Below, piece after piece: positions 30,493 through 39,334 of a DNA stretch of 64,000 nt (its first letter is position 1; each line of letters begins with the position of its first letter). The notes under the pieces are model-generated. The model was not told where the DNA came from, did no database searches, and was given only the letters and a program-made list of their open reading frames with translations. The stretch is from the NCBI RefSeq assembly GCF_024699925.1, contig NZ_JAJOMX010000001.1:4316001-4380000 (forward strand), read 5' to 3'. The stretch is from Mesorhizobium sp. J428 (GTDB lineage: Bacteria; Pseudomonadota; Alphaproteobacteria; Rhizobiales; Rhizobiaceae). Made by a program: the position numbers and the translations under genes.

Positions 30493-31551
30493 ATGATCGA
30501 CAGGGGGGAGTTGCTGCGAAAGCTCGCCCTCAACATGGCGAGATTCAGCGGTCTCGGTGCGTTGGCAGCGCGGTTCACTGCGGGTTCCGGCGCGATCCTG
30601 ATGTTGCACCGTGTCACGCGCGATCCGGCTTTGCCGTCGGGCATCAACCGGCACCTGGCGATCACGCCCGAGTTCCTCGACGCAGTGCTGTGCGAAATGA
30701 AGACGCTCGGCTTCCGCTTCGTGTCGATGGACGAGGTGCCCGACCTTCTGTCCGCGCCGGCCAGCCCGGAACGTTTTCTCGCCATCACCGCCGACGACGG
30801 CTATCGTGATAATGTGACATGCGCTCTGCCCGTGCTCGAGAGGCACGCCGCGCCGATGACGATCTATGTCGCGCCGGCCTTGATCGAAGGAACGATCGAC
30901 CTCTGGTGGGACGTGCTGGAGGAGATCGTCTATCGCAGCGACCGGCTCTATATCGACACCGCCAGGGGGCTTATGGCTGTCGATGCATCGACACCGGCCG
31001 ACAAGATACGTGCCAATATCGCGATCCATGATTATCTGACGACGGAGTTGCCGGAAGAGGAGCAGCGCCGCGTCATCCGTGCGCTCGCGTCGGCGACGGG
31101 AGTGGATCATGCGCGGCCTTCGCGCGAGACGCTGATGACCTGGGACGAGGTGAGGCAGGCCTCCCGGCATCCGTTGCTGACCATCGGCGCCCACACGCTC
31201 CATCATTTCAATCTCAAGCGCCTGTCGGAGGAACAGGTCCGCCGCGAAATGCGCGACGGCGTTAAATATCTCGAGATCGAGCTCGGCCAGACGCCGCGCC
31301 ACCTTGCCTATCCCTATGGCTACGAGTCCGCGGTGGGAGCGCGCGAGGCACGGATTGCGGCCGAACTCGGCTTTGCGACCGCCGTCACCACCCGGCACGG
31401 CGTGCTCTATCCCGCTCATGCCGGTCATCTCCACGCCTTGCCGCGCATTTCCCTGAACGGCCGATACCAGCAGGTTGGCCACATCAAGACGATGGTCAAC
31501 GGCGTGACGGCCCCGCTCGCCAATCGGGGCAGGGCATTCGTGACGGTGTGA
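30493..31551 (+). CDS. Polysaccharide deacetylase (NodB-homology, HfsH-like)
   Basis: Removes N-acetyl groups from amino sugars of the polysaccharide; deacetylation by HfsH is needed for adhesion in Caulobacter. 352 residues from ATG 30493 (AAAGGTG just upstream). NodB motifs: TADDGYRDN (metal and base Asp), GAHTLHHFNL (metal His residues) and AYPYG. No signal peptide is seen, so action in the cytoplasm, on the precursor, is likely, as for HfsH. It closes the locus and reads away from the acetyltransferase. Confidence 0.9.
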   Translation: MIDRGELLRKLALNMARFSGLGALAARFTAGSGAILMLHRVTRDPALPSGINRHLAITPEFLDAVLCEMKTLGFRFVSMDEVPDLLSAPASPERFLAITADDGYRDNVTCALPVLERHAAPMTIYVAPALIEGTIDLWWDVLEEIVYRSDRLYIDTARGLMAVDASTPADKIRANIAIHDYLTTELPEEEQRRVIRALASATGVDHARPSRETLMTWDEVRQASRHPLLTIGAHTLHHFNLKRLSEEQVRREMRDGVKYLEIELGQTPRHLAYPYGYESAVGAREARIAAELGFATAVTTRHGVLYPAHAGHLHALPRISLNGRYQQVGHIKTMVNGVTAPLANRGRAFVTV

Positions 31552-31554
31552 GGT

Positions 31555-31764
31555 TCAGGCCTTCGGCTGCTTCACCATCCACTTGATGATGCCCATCGCC
31601 GGCAGGATCCACAAAAGCCCCGTCAGCAGGAAATAGGTCAGGTGCACCAGCGGCCCGGACTCGCCAAGCCGGGCGACGGCGACCGTCGTGGCGATCCAGG
31701 CATAGAGGATGACGAGCACGATCAGCAGCACGGTTCCGATCAGCTTGCGGATGCGGACGGGCAT
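31555..31764 (-). CDS. DUF2842 small membrane protein
   Basis: 69 residues with two hydrophobic segments (~7-30 and ~38-62). It matches the alphaproteobacterial DUF2842 family by its MPVRIRKLIGT start and IIKWM end. Function unknown. It sits next to ctaA, also seen in relatives, but transcribes away from it. Confidence 0.75.
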   Translation of the reverse strand: MPVRIRKLIGTVLLIVLVILYAWIATTVAVARLGESGPLVHLTYFLLTGLLWILPAMGIIKWMVKQPKA

Positions 31765-31874
31765 GGGGTTTCCTTTCGCGCTCCCTATAGTCTCGGTAGC
31801 CGGTCGTCGTAAAGCGCGACCGCGCGACCGCTTGTCACGCGACAGGGCGGCCCAAAGAGGGTATCGGCTGCGAC

Positions 31875-32984
31875 ATGGCTGCCGTCGGGACGACAGGAAT
31901 GGCAACGTCTGCTGCGATCGATACATCTGCCGCGCGCCGTCGTGAGGCGAGTTCGCGCCGCGCTGTGCGGATATGGCTCTATGTCGTGCTCGTCGTGCTG
32001 TTCGCGCTGTTTATCGTTGGCGGCGCAACGCGCCTGACCGATTCCGGCCTGTCCATCACGGAATGGAAGCCGATCCACGGCGTCATCCCGCCGCTCAGCG
32101 AGGCGGAATGGCAGGAAGAGTTCGATCTCTACAGGCAGATTCCGCAATACCAGCAGATCAACAAGGGCATGAGTCTCGACGAATTCAAGTCGATCTTCTG
32201 GTGGGAGTGGGCGCACCGGCTCATCGCACGGCTTGTCGGCGTGGTGATGGCTTTGCCGCTCGCCTTCTTCTGGCTCACCGGGCGGCTGGAAAGCCAGTTG
32301 AAACCGCGTTTACTTGGCCTTTTCGCGCTGGGCGGCTTCCAAGGGTTTATCGGCTGGTGGATGGTGGCCTCGGGCCTCAGCGAGCGCGTCAGCGTCTCGC
32401 AGTACCGGCTGGCGGTGCACCTCACGCTTGCCTGCATTATCTTCGCCGCCGTGATGTGGGTCGCGCGAGGGCTCGCACCGCATTCCGAAGAACCGGCGTC
32501 GTCCGGCACGCGCCGCTTGGCCGGCGCTATGGCGATGCTCGTCCTCTTCCAGATCTATCTCGGCGCGCTGGTCGCCGGTCTCGATGCTGGCATGGCCTAC
32601 AACACCTGGCCACTGATGGACGGAAGCGTGGTGCCGGGCGACCTGTTCGTACAGCAGCCGTGGTGGATCAACCTGTTCGAGAACCCGAAAACCGTGCAGT
32701 TCGTGCATAGGCTTGGCGCCTATCTTGTGCTGGCGGTTGCAATTGTCCATGCGGTCGCGTCGTGGCGCGCCGATCCCGGCACCACGCATGCGCGCCGCGC
32801 GGTTCTGTTGCTCCTGATGATCGTGGCGCAGGCTGCGCTGGGCATCACGGCGCTGGTGCTCGTAGTGCCCTTTGGCTGGGCGCTGCTGCACCACGCCTTC
32901 GCGATCGTGGTGCTCGGCTTCGCGGTGGCCCATTGGCGCGGCACGGTGGGAGAATACCCGCGTCCCGCGCTGCGTGGAGCTTAG
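31875..32984 (+). CDS. ctaA: Heme A synthase (COX15/CtaA family)
   Basis: Oxidises heme O to heme A for aa3-type cytochrome oxidase. 369 residues with eight membrane helices; heme-ligand His residues in [35 protein letters not shown] and [10 protein letters not shown] are visible, as is [18 protein letters not shown]. Type 2 (alphaproteobacterial/mitochondrial) by length. The stop overlaps the end of argC, which is on the other strand, by four bases. Confidence 0.95.
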   Translation: MAAVGTTGMATSAAIDTSAARRREASSRRAVRIWLYVVLVVLFALFIVGGATRLTDSGLSITEWKPIHGVIPPLSEAEWQEEFDLYRQIPQYQQINKGMSLDEFKSIFWWEWAHRLIARLVGVVMALPLAFFWLTGRLESQLKPRLLGLFALGGFQGFIGWWMVASGLSERVSVSQYRLAVHLTLACIIFAAVMWVARGLAPHSEEPASSGTRRLAGAMAMLVLFQIYLGALVAGLDAGMAYNTWPLMDGSVVPGDLFVQQPWWINLFENPKTVQFVHRLGAYLVLAVAIVHAVASWRADPGTTHARRAVLLLLMIVAQAALGITALVLVVPFGWALLHHAFAIVVLGFAVAHWRGTVGEYPRPALRGA

Positions 32985-33913
32985 GCGCGCAGCATCAAGT
33001 CCATGTTCTGCACCGCCGCGCCCGAGGCACCCTTGCCGAGATTGTCGAGCGATGCGACCAGATTCGCCTGGCCCTTGCCCTCGGTGCCGAGGACGAAGAG
33101 CTTCATGCGGTCGGTGCCGGCAAGCTCGGTCGGGTCGAGGCGCGCAAGCTTCGCGCTTTCCTCCAGCGGGACGACCTCGACGATAGACTGGCCCGCATAG
33201 TGCGACGCCAACGCGTCATGCAGCCTGGAAAGCGTCGGCGCACCGTTCAACTCGTCGAGGAACAGCGGCACCTGCACCAGCATGCCCTGCGCGAAGCGGC
33301 CGACACTTGGCGAGAAAAGCGGACGACGTTCGACCAGCCCGTGCAACTTCATCTCGGCGACGTGCTTGTGCTGCAGTGGCAGGCCGTAGAGGAAATGCGG
33401 TGCGGCGATGTGATCCGGGTTCGACGGGTCCTCCATCTGTGCGATCATCTGCTTGCCGCCGCCGGTGTAGCCGGACACTGCATTGACCGTGATCGGATAG
33501 TCCGCCGGCAGGAGTCCAGCCGCAACGAGCGGGCGGATCAGTCCGATCGCACCGGTTGGGTAGCAGCCGGGATTGGCGACTAGCCGCGCGGACGCGATCC
33601 GCTCGGCCTGCGCCTTGTCCATTTCCGCGAAGCCGTAGGCCCAATCGGGATGGACCCGGTGTGCAGTCGACGTGTCGATAATGCGGGTCGAGTTCTGCCC
33701 TTCGAGGATGGCGACGGATTCCTTCGCGGCGTCGTCCGGCAGGCAGAGGATCGCGATGTCTGCGCTCTTGAGGAAATCCTCCCGCGCGGCGCGGTTGCGC
33801 CGTTCGGCTTCCGGGATCGACAGCACGTCGAGATCGTGGCGCGCGGCTAGGCGTTGCCTGATCTGAAGGCCGGTTGTGCCGTGTTCGCCGTCGATGAAGA
33901 TTTTCGGTTTCAT
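32981..33913 (-). CDS. argC: N-acetyl-gamma-glutamyl-phosphate reductase
   Basis: NADPH-dependent third step of arginine synthesis. 310 residues, the short type 2 form of alphaproteobacteria. N-terminal nucleotide-binding stretch [14 protein letters not shown] and catalytic Cys in [22 protein letters not shown] is also present. Placed 80 bases after speB on the same strand. The arrangement with rpsI and rplM is the rhizobial one, apart from the insertion described in the findings. Confidence 0.96.
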   Translation of the reverse strand: MKPKIFIDGEHGTTGLQIRQRLAARHDLDVLSIPEAERRNRAAREDFLKSADIAILCLPDDAAKESVAILEGQNSTRIIDTSTAHRVHPDWAYGFAEMDKAQAERIASARLVANPGCYPTGAIGLIRPLVAAGLLPADYPITVNAVSGYTGGGKQMIAQMEDPSNPDHIAAPHFLYGLPLQHKHVAEMKLHGLVERRPLFSPSVGRFAQGMLVQVPLFLDELNGAPTLSRLHDALASHYAGQSIVEVVPLEESAKLARLDPTELAGTDRMKLFVLGTEGKGQANLVASLDNLGKGASGAAVQNMDLMLRA

Positions 33914-33993
33914 GCCGTGGTCCGGAAAGTGAGGTCGTTCAGATGGTTACGCCAACTGCCGGAATCAATCCGGCAGGCCGTTGAATCGATGCC

Positions 33994-34944
33994 TTAGCCG
34001 CGCGCCCTTCGCGCCGAAAGCAGACCGAGATAATACATCGCGATGTTGGACGCCGCGATCGAGGTGATGTCGGCATGGTCGTAGGCAGGCGCAACCTCGA
34101 CGACGTCGGCACCGACCATGTCGAGCCGGTCGAGCAGCCGCAGCACCGACAGCATTTTGGCTGATGACGGGCCGCCCGCAACCGGAGTGCCGGTGCCGGG
34201 TGCGAAGGCCGGGTCCAGACAGTCGATGTCAAAGGTGACATAGGTCTTGCGGCCAGCCGTCCGTTCGAGGATCGCATAGGCGATGTCCGCGGCGCGCAGT
34301 TCCTCAACCTCGTAGCCGTAGAGTATTTTTATCCCGCAATCCGTCGGCGCATGGGTGCGGATGCCGATCTGGATCGAGGTTTCCGGATCGATCACGCCTT
34401 CGCGTACAGCGCGCAGGACAAAGGAACCGTGGTCGATACGCCTGCCGTCGTCGTCCCAGGTGTCCTGGTGGGCGTCGAACTGCACGACAGAAAGCGGGCC
34501 GTATTTCGCCGCATGCGCTTTGAGGATCGGCCAGGTGATAAAATGGTCGCCGCCGAGCGAGAGCAGGAACGCGCCGTTGCGGATCAGCTTCGCCGCCTCA
34601 CGCTCGATGATGCCGGGCGTCTTCTGGTGGTTACCCGAATCGAGCAGGCAGTCGCCGTAGTCGACCACGGCGAGCCGGTCGATGAACTCGTCGTTGAACG
34701 GATATTGCGCGTCGTTGTCCATGATCGCCGAGGCGCGCCGGATCCCTTGCGGTCCGAAGCGCGCCCCCGGGCGGTTCGTTACAGCTGCGTCGAACGGGAT
34801 GCCCCAGACGATCGCGTCGGCGCCCTTCACGTTCTTCGAGTATTTGCGCCGCATGAAGGACAGCGCGCCGGCATAGGTCGGCTCGTAGGACGCGCCGGCA
34901 AAGCCGCGCGCGACGAAGGCATTGTCGATCGAGTTCGCGGCCAT
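33994..34944 (-). CDS. speB: Agmatinase (ureohydrolase family)
   Basis: Splits agmatine into putrescine and urea; Mn2+ enzyme. 316 residues from ATG 34944 (preceded by GAGGAAGGA). Metal-binding motifs: GGDHFITWP, FDAHQDTWDD and FDIDCLDPAFAPGTG. These show the ureohydrolase fold clearly; agmatinase over arginase or guanidinobutyrase is inferred from overall similarity and the neighbouring argC. A longer in-frame start at 35016 is less likely. Confidence 0.88.
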   Translation of the reverse strand: MAANSIDNAFVARGFAGASYEPTYAGALSFMRRKYSKNVKGADAIVWGIPFDAAVTNRPGARFGPQGIRRASAIMDNDAQYPFNDEFIDRLAVVDYGDCLLDSGNHQKTPGIIEREAAKLIRNGAFLLSLGGDHFITWPILKAHAAKYGPLSVVQFDAHQDTWDDDGRRIDHGSFVLRAVREGVIDPETSIQIGIRTHAPTDCGIKILYGYEVEELRAADIAYAILERTAGRKTYVTFDIDCLDPAFAPGTGTPVAGGPSSAKMLSVLRLLDRLDMVGADVVEVAPAYDHADITSIAASNIAMYYLGLLSARRARG

Positions 34945-35087
34945 GGGCGTCCTTCCTCTGTCGCGGCGGAACCTATCCCGCGTCCACGACGGTATCGCAA
35001 CAGGAAAAAGCGTCATCTTCGCTTCATGCGCCTGTCACCCGGCGCCGGTACGAGCCGCTCCAGATAGCGGCGGAGCGATTCGAACGC

Positions 35088-36122
35088 ATGCGCGCAATAG
35101 TCGGCGGCATCCTCCTGTCAGTCCTGTTCGGAAGCGGGCTCGCCCTTGCGGAGACCGGGCGTATTGGCGAAATCCGCGAGCGCCTGACAAGCGCCAACCA
35201 TTGGCGCGATCATGTGATGGTCGTAGCGCACCGCGCCGGCGGGTTGCAGGCGCGAAAGTCGCGCTTTCCGGAGAATTCGCGCGCTGCGCTCGCCGACGCG
35301 ATCTCGGTGGGCGTCGAGATGGTCGAAATCGACGTGCAGAAATCCTCGGACGGGACCTATGTCGTGATGCACGACACGTGGCTCGACCGCACCACCGATT
35401 GCCGCGGCCAGGTCGCGGAACGCAAGCTGGCCGAACTGCGAGCCTGTCGGCTGGTTGTCGAAGCGAGCGGCATTCCCGCAGACGAAACCATTCCGACCCT
35501 CGCCGAATATCTCGAAGCCGCGCGAGGCCGCATCATGGTGAACATCGACAACAAGCTCGCGCCCGGCGAACTCGTCGGCATGACGCAACTCGCCGAACGG
35601 CTCGGTCTCGCCGACCATGTCGTGGTGAAGCTCAACCTCTGGAACGAGGAGCGTATCGCCGAAGCGCACCGGCTGATCGGCTTGATGCCGCGTGGTATCA
35701 CGTTCATGCCGATCGTGGCGGACGACGCCGTTCGCGATCCGGCGCTGCTGGAGCGCGTGGCGAGTGCGGTGTCGGCTGATGCGGTGGAACTGATCGCCTG
35801 GCACGGCGACGGTCAGCCGATGACGCCCGACGGTGGTCCGCTCTTCGGCGCCAGGGCACGTGCCGTGGCAGTCCGGGGCGGCTGGCATCTCTGGGTCAAC
35901 ACCTACGCCATCGTCAACAAGAGCGCCGGCATGCTTGCCGGCGGCCGTGGCGATCAGCTTGCCGTTGAAGCCGACCTGCCTGACGAAGCATTCGGATTCT
36001 GGGTCGACCGGGGCGCGACCATCATCCAGACCGACGAGCCCAGCGCAGCGATCCGCTGGCTCGACGCCAACGGCTATCGGCGGCCCTATGCCTCCGGCGC
36101 GCGACAGGCTGCAGCGAGGTAG
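35088..36122 (+). CDS. Exported glycerophosphodiester phosphodiesterase family protein
   Basis: 344 residues with a Sec signal peptide (residues 1-21, cleavage after LALA). GDPD motifs are intact: VVAHRAGG with the catalytic His, FPENSRAA, VEIDVQ and VMHDTWLDRTT with the second His. Expected to hydrolyse glycerophosphodiesters in the periplasm. It and the acyltransferase gene after it sit between speB and rpsI on the opposite strand, so this pair looks inserted. Confidence 0.88.
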   Translation: MRAIVGGILLSVLFGSGLALAETGRIGEIRERLTSANHWRDHVMVVAHRAGGLQARKSRFPENSRAALADAISVGVEMVEIDVQKSSDGTYVVMHDTWLDRTTDCRGQVAERKLAELRACRLVVEASGIPADETIPTLAEYLEAARGRIMVNIDNKLAPGELVGMTQLAERLGLADHVVVKLNLWNEERIAEAHRLIGLMPRGITFMPIVADDAVRDPALLERVASAVSADAVELIAWHGDGQPMTPDGGPLFGARARAVAVRGGWHLWVNTYAIVNKSAGMLAGGRGDQLAVEADLPDEAFGFWVDRGATIIQTDEPSAAIRWLDANGYRRPYASGARQAAAR

Positions 36123-36240
36123 CGCTCCCCCGACTTGTCACTGCAGTTGGCCCCTCTCTTGCAACGGGCGGGAGACGGAAGCGACGACACGTCTACCTGT
36201 CTCCCTATGCGACAGACGTGATCGAAGGCAGGGGAAAGCG

Positions 36241-37481
36241 GTGGCGAAGGAAGTCAATACGGCACAGCAAGCGCCTGTCGCCCACGCCGATGGCCCGGTC
36301 CGGTTCGAGGCTCTGGACAGCTGGCGCGGCCTGGCGGCCGTCTTCGTGATCCTCTTCCACGCGCAGGTCGCGAGCCACATCCGGGATGCCTCGTTGGTGC
36401 GCGCCGGCGAGATGTTCGTCGATTTCTTCTTCGTGCTGTCCGGCTTCGTGATCGCCCATGCCTATTCGGGGCGCTTGGCGACGGGGGCAGATTTCGGCCG
36501 ATTCATTGTGCTGCGTATCGGGCGCGTGTTCCCGTTGCACCTGGCGATGCTGGTGATGTTCATCGTGATGGAGACGGGCAAATCTCTTGCTCCCGGTCTT
36601 GGCGCGGCTGGGGATGCGCCGTTCACAGGCACGAATGACCTCCTGGCGATTCCGACCAACATTCTCCTCCTGCAGGTCGGCACGCATGACCAACTTACCT
36701 GGAACACGCCAGCCTGGAGCATCGCGGCCGAGATGGTCGCCTATGTCTCCTTCGGGCTGGCCGCTCTATTGCTGGGGCGCTTCCTGTGGGCGGCGGCGAT
36801 TGCCGGAGCTCTCCTGTCGGGGTGGGCACTTTGGACATTCGCGCCACACGGCATGGAGTCCACCTACGACTTCGGTCATCTGCGCGCGATTTACGGCCTT
36901 TCGATCGGAGCTTTGCCTATAGGCTCGTGGCCGACGGCTCCACTCGTTCCTATTCGCGGACGTCGGTCGACCAGGGGATCGTCAATCCGACGTTGATCGA
37001 GATCGCGGTGGTCGTCCTGGCACTCGTATTCGTGAACTATGCCTACCGCACTCCCGCGGCCTTCGCCGCACCATTCGTCTTCGCACTCGTGGTGCTGGTC
37101 TTCGCCTCGGAGAAGGGAGCGGTCAGTTCGGTCCTTCGCAGGCGGCCATTCGTCGCTGTAGGCGTCGCCTCCTTCTCGATCTACATGGTTCACATGTTCC
37201 TCGTCATGCGGGTGATCAATGTCGCGCGTCTTGCGGACAAGCTGACCGGTACCGGCACGGTTGCACCGATGGGACCGGGGGGCGAGGGGGTCGATCTTGG
37301 CAATCCATTTGCCGGCGATCTGCTTGTGCTGGGGATCGTGGGCATGACGATAGCCGTCAGCTTCGTCACCTATCGGATGATCGAACGGCCGGGGCGCGAC
37401 TGGTTCCGCCAGCAGGCGGATCGGCTCTTCAGCAGGAAGAGCGAGTCGATCGAACGTGTCGCGCCGTCGAGTTCGGCCTGA
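36241..37481 (+). pseudogene. Acyltransferase 3 family membrane protein, frameshifted
   Basis: OafA/ExoZ-type membrane acyltransferase that O-acylates a cell-surface sugar. Start GTG 36241 after AGGGGAAAG-like sequence; the N-terminal signature FEALDSWRGLAAVFVILFH with the catalytic His is present, then FVDFFFVLSGFVIAH. The frame changes from 1 to 3 near 36905-36910 (GLSIGA / FAYRLVADG), consistent with one missing base. The second half carries helices (ASFSIYMVHMFLV) to TGA 37479. Otherwise intact, so a sequence error is likelier than decay. ~413 residues if repaired. Target sugar unknown. Confidence 0.8.
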
Positions 37482-37504
37482 CGGGAAGGCGGAAATCCAA
37501 AACA

Positions 37505-37528
37505 AAAGGCCGCCCGAAGGCGGCCTTT
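37505..37528. terminator. Terminator between the acyltransferase gene and rpsI
   Basis: Perfect inverted repeat AAAGGCCGCC / GGCGGCCTTT with loop CGAA. On the minus strand it is followed by TGTTTTGG, fitting the end of the rplM-rpsI transcript; on the plus strand it can end the acyltransferase transcript. Confidence 0.85.
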
Positions 37529-37550
37529 CCATCTGGTATATCGAAGAGGC

Positions 37551-38027
37551 TTAGCGCTTCGAGAACTGGAACGAACGACGGGCCTTCGCCTTGCCGGTCT
37601 TCTTGCGTTCCACCGTGCGCGAGTCGCGGGTGAGGAACCCGCCCTTCTTGAGCACCGAGCGCAGGGCCGGCTCGTAATAGGTCAGCGCCTTCGAGATGCC
37701 GTGGCGCACCGCGCCCGCCTGACCGGAGAGGCCGCCGCCCTGGACCGTGGCGACGATGTCATACTGGCCGTTGCGGTTCGAAGCGACGATCGGCTGCTGC
37801 AGGATCATCTGGAGCACCGGCCGCGCGAAGTAGGCCTTGAACTCCTTGTCGTTGATGATGATCTTGCCCGAGCCGGGCTTGACCCAGACGCGAGCGATCG
37901 CGTCCTTACGCTTGCCGGTCGCGTAGGCGCGGCCCTGCTTGTCGAGCTTCTGGACGTGGACCGGAGCGGCCGGCTGGACCGAAGCCGCGACCGTGCCGAG
38001 CTGGGAGAGAGAGCTGAGATCAGCCAT
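37551..38027 (-). CDS. rpsI: 30S ribosomal protein S9
   Basis: 158 residues. N-terminal extension of about 30 residues before the S9 core ([18 protein letters not shown]) is normal for alphaproteobacteria. Conserved C-terminal tail [20 protein letters not shown] ending SKR, which contacts P-site tRNA. Starts two bases after the rplM stop, so the two are cotranscribed. Confidence 0.98.
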   Translation of the reverse strand: MADLSSLSQLGTVAASVQPAAPVHVQKLDKQGRAYATGKRKDAIARVWVKPGSGKIIINDKEFKAYFARPVLQMILQQPIVASNRNGQYDIVATVQGGGLSGQAGAVRHGISKALTYYEPALRSVLKKGGFLTRDSRTVERKKTGKAKARRSFQFSKR

Positions 38028-38029
38028 CG

Positions 38030-38491
38030 TTAGGCCCTCTTGTTCTTGCGGTTCATTGCCGCGACGTCGAGGACGACCGGCTGCTGGGCCTCATGCGGGT
38101 GTTCTGCACCGGCATAGACCTTGAGATTCTTCATCTGGCGACGGCCGAGCGGGCCGCGCGGGATCATGCGTTCGACGGCCTTCTCGACCACGCGCTCGGG
38201 GAAACGACCCTCGAGCAGGTCGCGCGCGGTGCGCTCCTTGATGCCGCCCGGATGGCCGGTGTGCCAATAGTACATCTTGTCGGTGTACTTCTTGCCGGTG
38301 AGCGCCACCTTGGCTGCATTGACGATGATGACGTTGTCGCCGTCGTCGACGTGGGGGGTGAAGGTCGGCTTGTTCTTGCCGCGCAGGATGTTGGCGACGA
38401 TTGAAGCAAGGCGGCCGACGACGAGACCTTCGGCGTCGATGAGCACCCACTTCTTCGTCACATCCGCAGGCTTCTGCGTGAATGTGGACAT
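38030..38491 (-). CDS. rplM: 50S ribosomal protein L13
   Basis: 153 residues from ATG 38491 ([20 protein letters not shown]). L13 core motifs [34 protein letters not shown] and [20 protein letters not shown] are seen. First gene of the rplM-rpsI operon, with a very good promoter and a leader hairpin upstream. In E. coli L13 regulates this operon by binding its leader; a similar loop here is an inference. Confidence 0.98.
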   Translation of the reverse strand: MSTFTQKPADVTKKWVLIDAEGLVVGRLASIVANILRGKNKPTFTPHVDDGDNVIIVNAAKVALTGKKYTDKMYYWHTGHPGGIKERTARDLLEGRFPERVVEKAVERMIPRGPLGRRQMKNLKVYAGAEHPHEAQQPVVLDVAAMNRKNKRA

Positions 38492-38554
38492 GGTGTCTGC
38501 TTTCGGTTCGGACCCGGACGGCCGAGGCCGGAACGGGCGTTTCTTGTTGCTTGC

Positions 38555-38574
38555 GTTGGCGGTTTGACGCCAAC
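38555..38574 (-). promoter_or_regulatory. Leader hairpin upstream of rplM, possible autoregulatory site
   Basis: In the rplM leader, GTTGGCG pairs with CGCCAAC around a six-base loop, 64 bases before the start codon. It is not followed by a T-run, so it is not a plain terminator. It may be a binding site for L13, but this is not shown. Confidence 0.35.
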
Positions 38575-38612
38575 AACGAAACGGCGGCCCGGAGGCCGCT
38601 GTTCCGGACAGG

Positions 38613-38641
38613 CTTATAGGCGAGGGAACCGATGCCGTCAA
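38613..38641 (-). promoter_or_regulatory. Sigma-70 promoter of rplM-rpsI
   Basis: On the minus strand: TTGACG (38641-38636), 17-base spacer, TATAAG (38618-38613). Five of six matches in both boxes and ideal spacing. Transcription would start near 38606, leaving a leader of about 115 bases. Confidence 0.75.
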
Positions 38642-38736
38642 CAATCGGATCGGAACCGAGCCGAAAAGAAAGTCAACAAAAACAGTGGATTACGGTAGAG
38701 GTAATATAATACCCCATGTGTGCTGCTCTTACGCTG

Positions 38737-39195
38737 CTAGTTCCACCTTTGCCCGGCGACCTGCTTAACGGCGGCATTGAGACGGTTCCAGACATTGATC
38801 TGCGCGATCTGCAAGACGAGAGCGGCCAGCGCGGCTTCATCGTAATGGCTGGCAGCCTCGGCCCAGACAGCATCGGAAACCGCCTCGGCCCGGTCGGCTA
38901 GTCGCGTCATCTCCTCCGTCAGCGCGAGCGCCGCCCGCTCCGCATCCGTGAAGTACGGCGTGTCGCGCCAAGCGGCAACGGCGAAGATCCGCTTGAAGTC
39001 CTGTCCGGCCTGCTGGAGCTCGTGCGCATGCATGTCCACGCAGACGCTGCATCCGTTGATCTGGCTCGCGCGCAGGTGGACGAGCTTGCGCGTGACATCG
39101 GGCAGGCCCTCGACGGAGGTCGCCTTGTCCAGGGCGTGAAGGGCCTTCATGGCCTCCGGAAGAACGAAGACGGGGTGCCTCATTCGAGCTTGCAT
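38737..39195 (-). CDS. Carboxymuconolactone decarboxylase family (AhpD-like) protein
   Basis: 152 residues from ATG 39195 (GAGG nine bases upstream; ATG 39201 also in frame but too close to it). Redox centre CSVCVDMHAHEL at ~residues 49-60 (CxxC followed by His) as in alkylhydroperoxidase AhpD, so a peroxide- or organic hydroperoxide-reducing role is plausible. It is divergent from the SnoaL-fused sigma factor gene, the classical neighbourhood of that sigma group, and has an own candidate promoter for it (39308-39334). Confidence 0.88.
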   Translation of the reverse strand: MQARMRHPVFVLPEAMKALHALDKATSVEGLPDVTRKLVHLRASQINGCSVCVDMHAHELQQAGQDFKRIFAVAAWRDTPYFTDAERAALALTEEMTRLADRAEAVSDAVWAEAASHYDEAALAALVLQIAQINVWNRLNAAVKQVAGQRWN

Positions 39196-39272
39196 GATCA
39201 TGTTCCTCTTTCCGTTTTAGTGGGTCCAGGCAACATTGCCGGGATTCGCGACGCGGGCGTCTGCCGTGCGTT

Positions 39273-39299
39273 TGTCACATCGGCTGCGATCCGTTCGTC
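39273..39299 (+). promoter_or_regulatory. Candidate ECF41-type promoter upstream of the sigma factor gene
   Basis: TGTCACA (39273-39279), 16-base spacer, CGTC (39296-39299). This is the motif described for ECF41 sigma factors (-35 TGTCACA, -10 CGTC). Transcription would start near 39306, about 30 bases before ATG 39335, so the sigma factor may drive its own gene. Confidence 0.7.
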
Positions 39300-39307
39300 A
39301 TGACCAT

Positions 39308-39334
39308 GACGGAACGCGAAGAGGGAATGTGACC
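39308..39334 (-). promoter_or_regulatory. Candidate ECF41-type promoter for the AhpD-like gene
   Basis: On the minus strand: GGTCACA (39334-39328, six of seven matches to TGTCACA), 16-base spacer, CGTC (39311-39308). Same spacing as the opposite promoter. The -35 touches the start codon of the sigma factor gene. It would direct transcription to the AhpD-like gene with a ~100-base leader. Confidence 0.55.
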
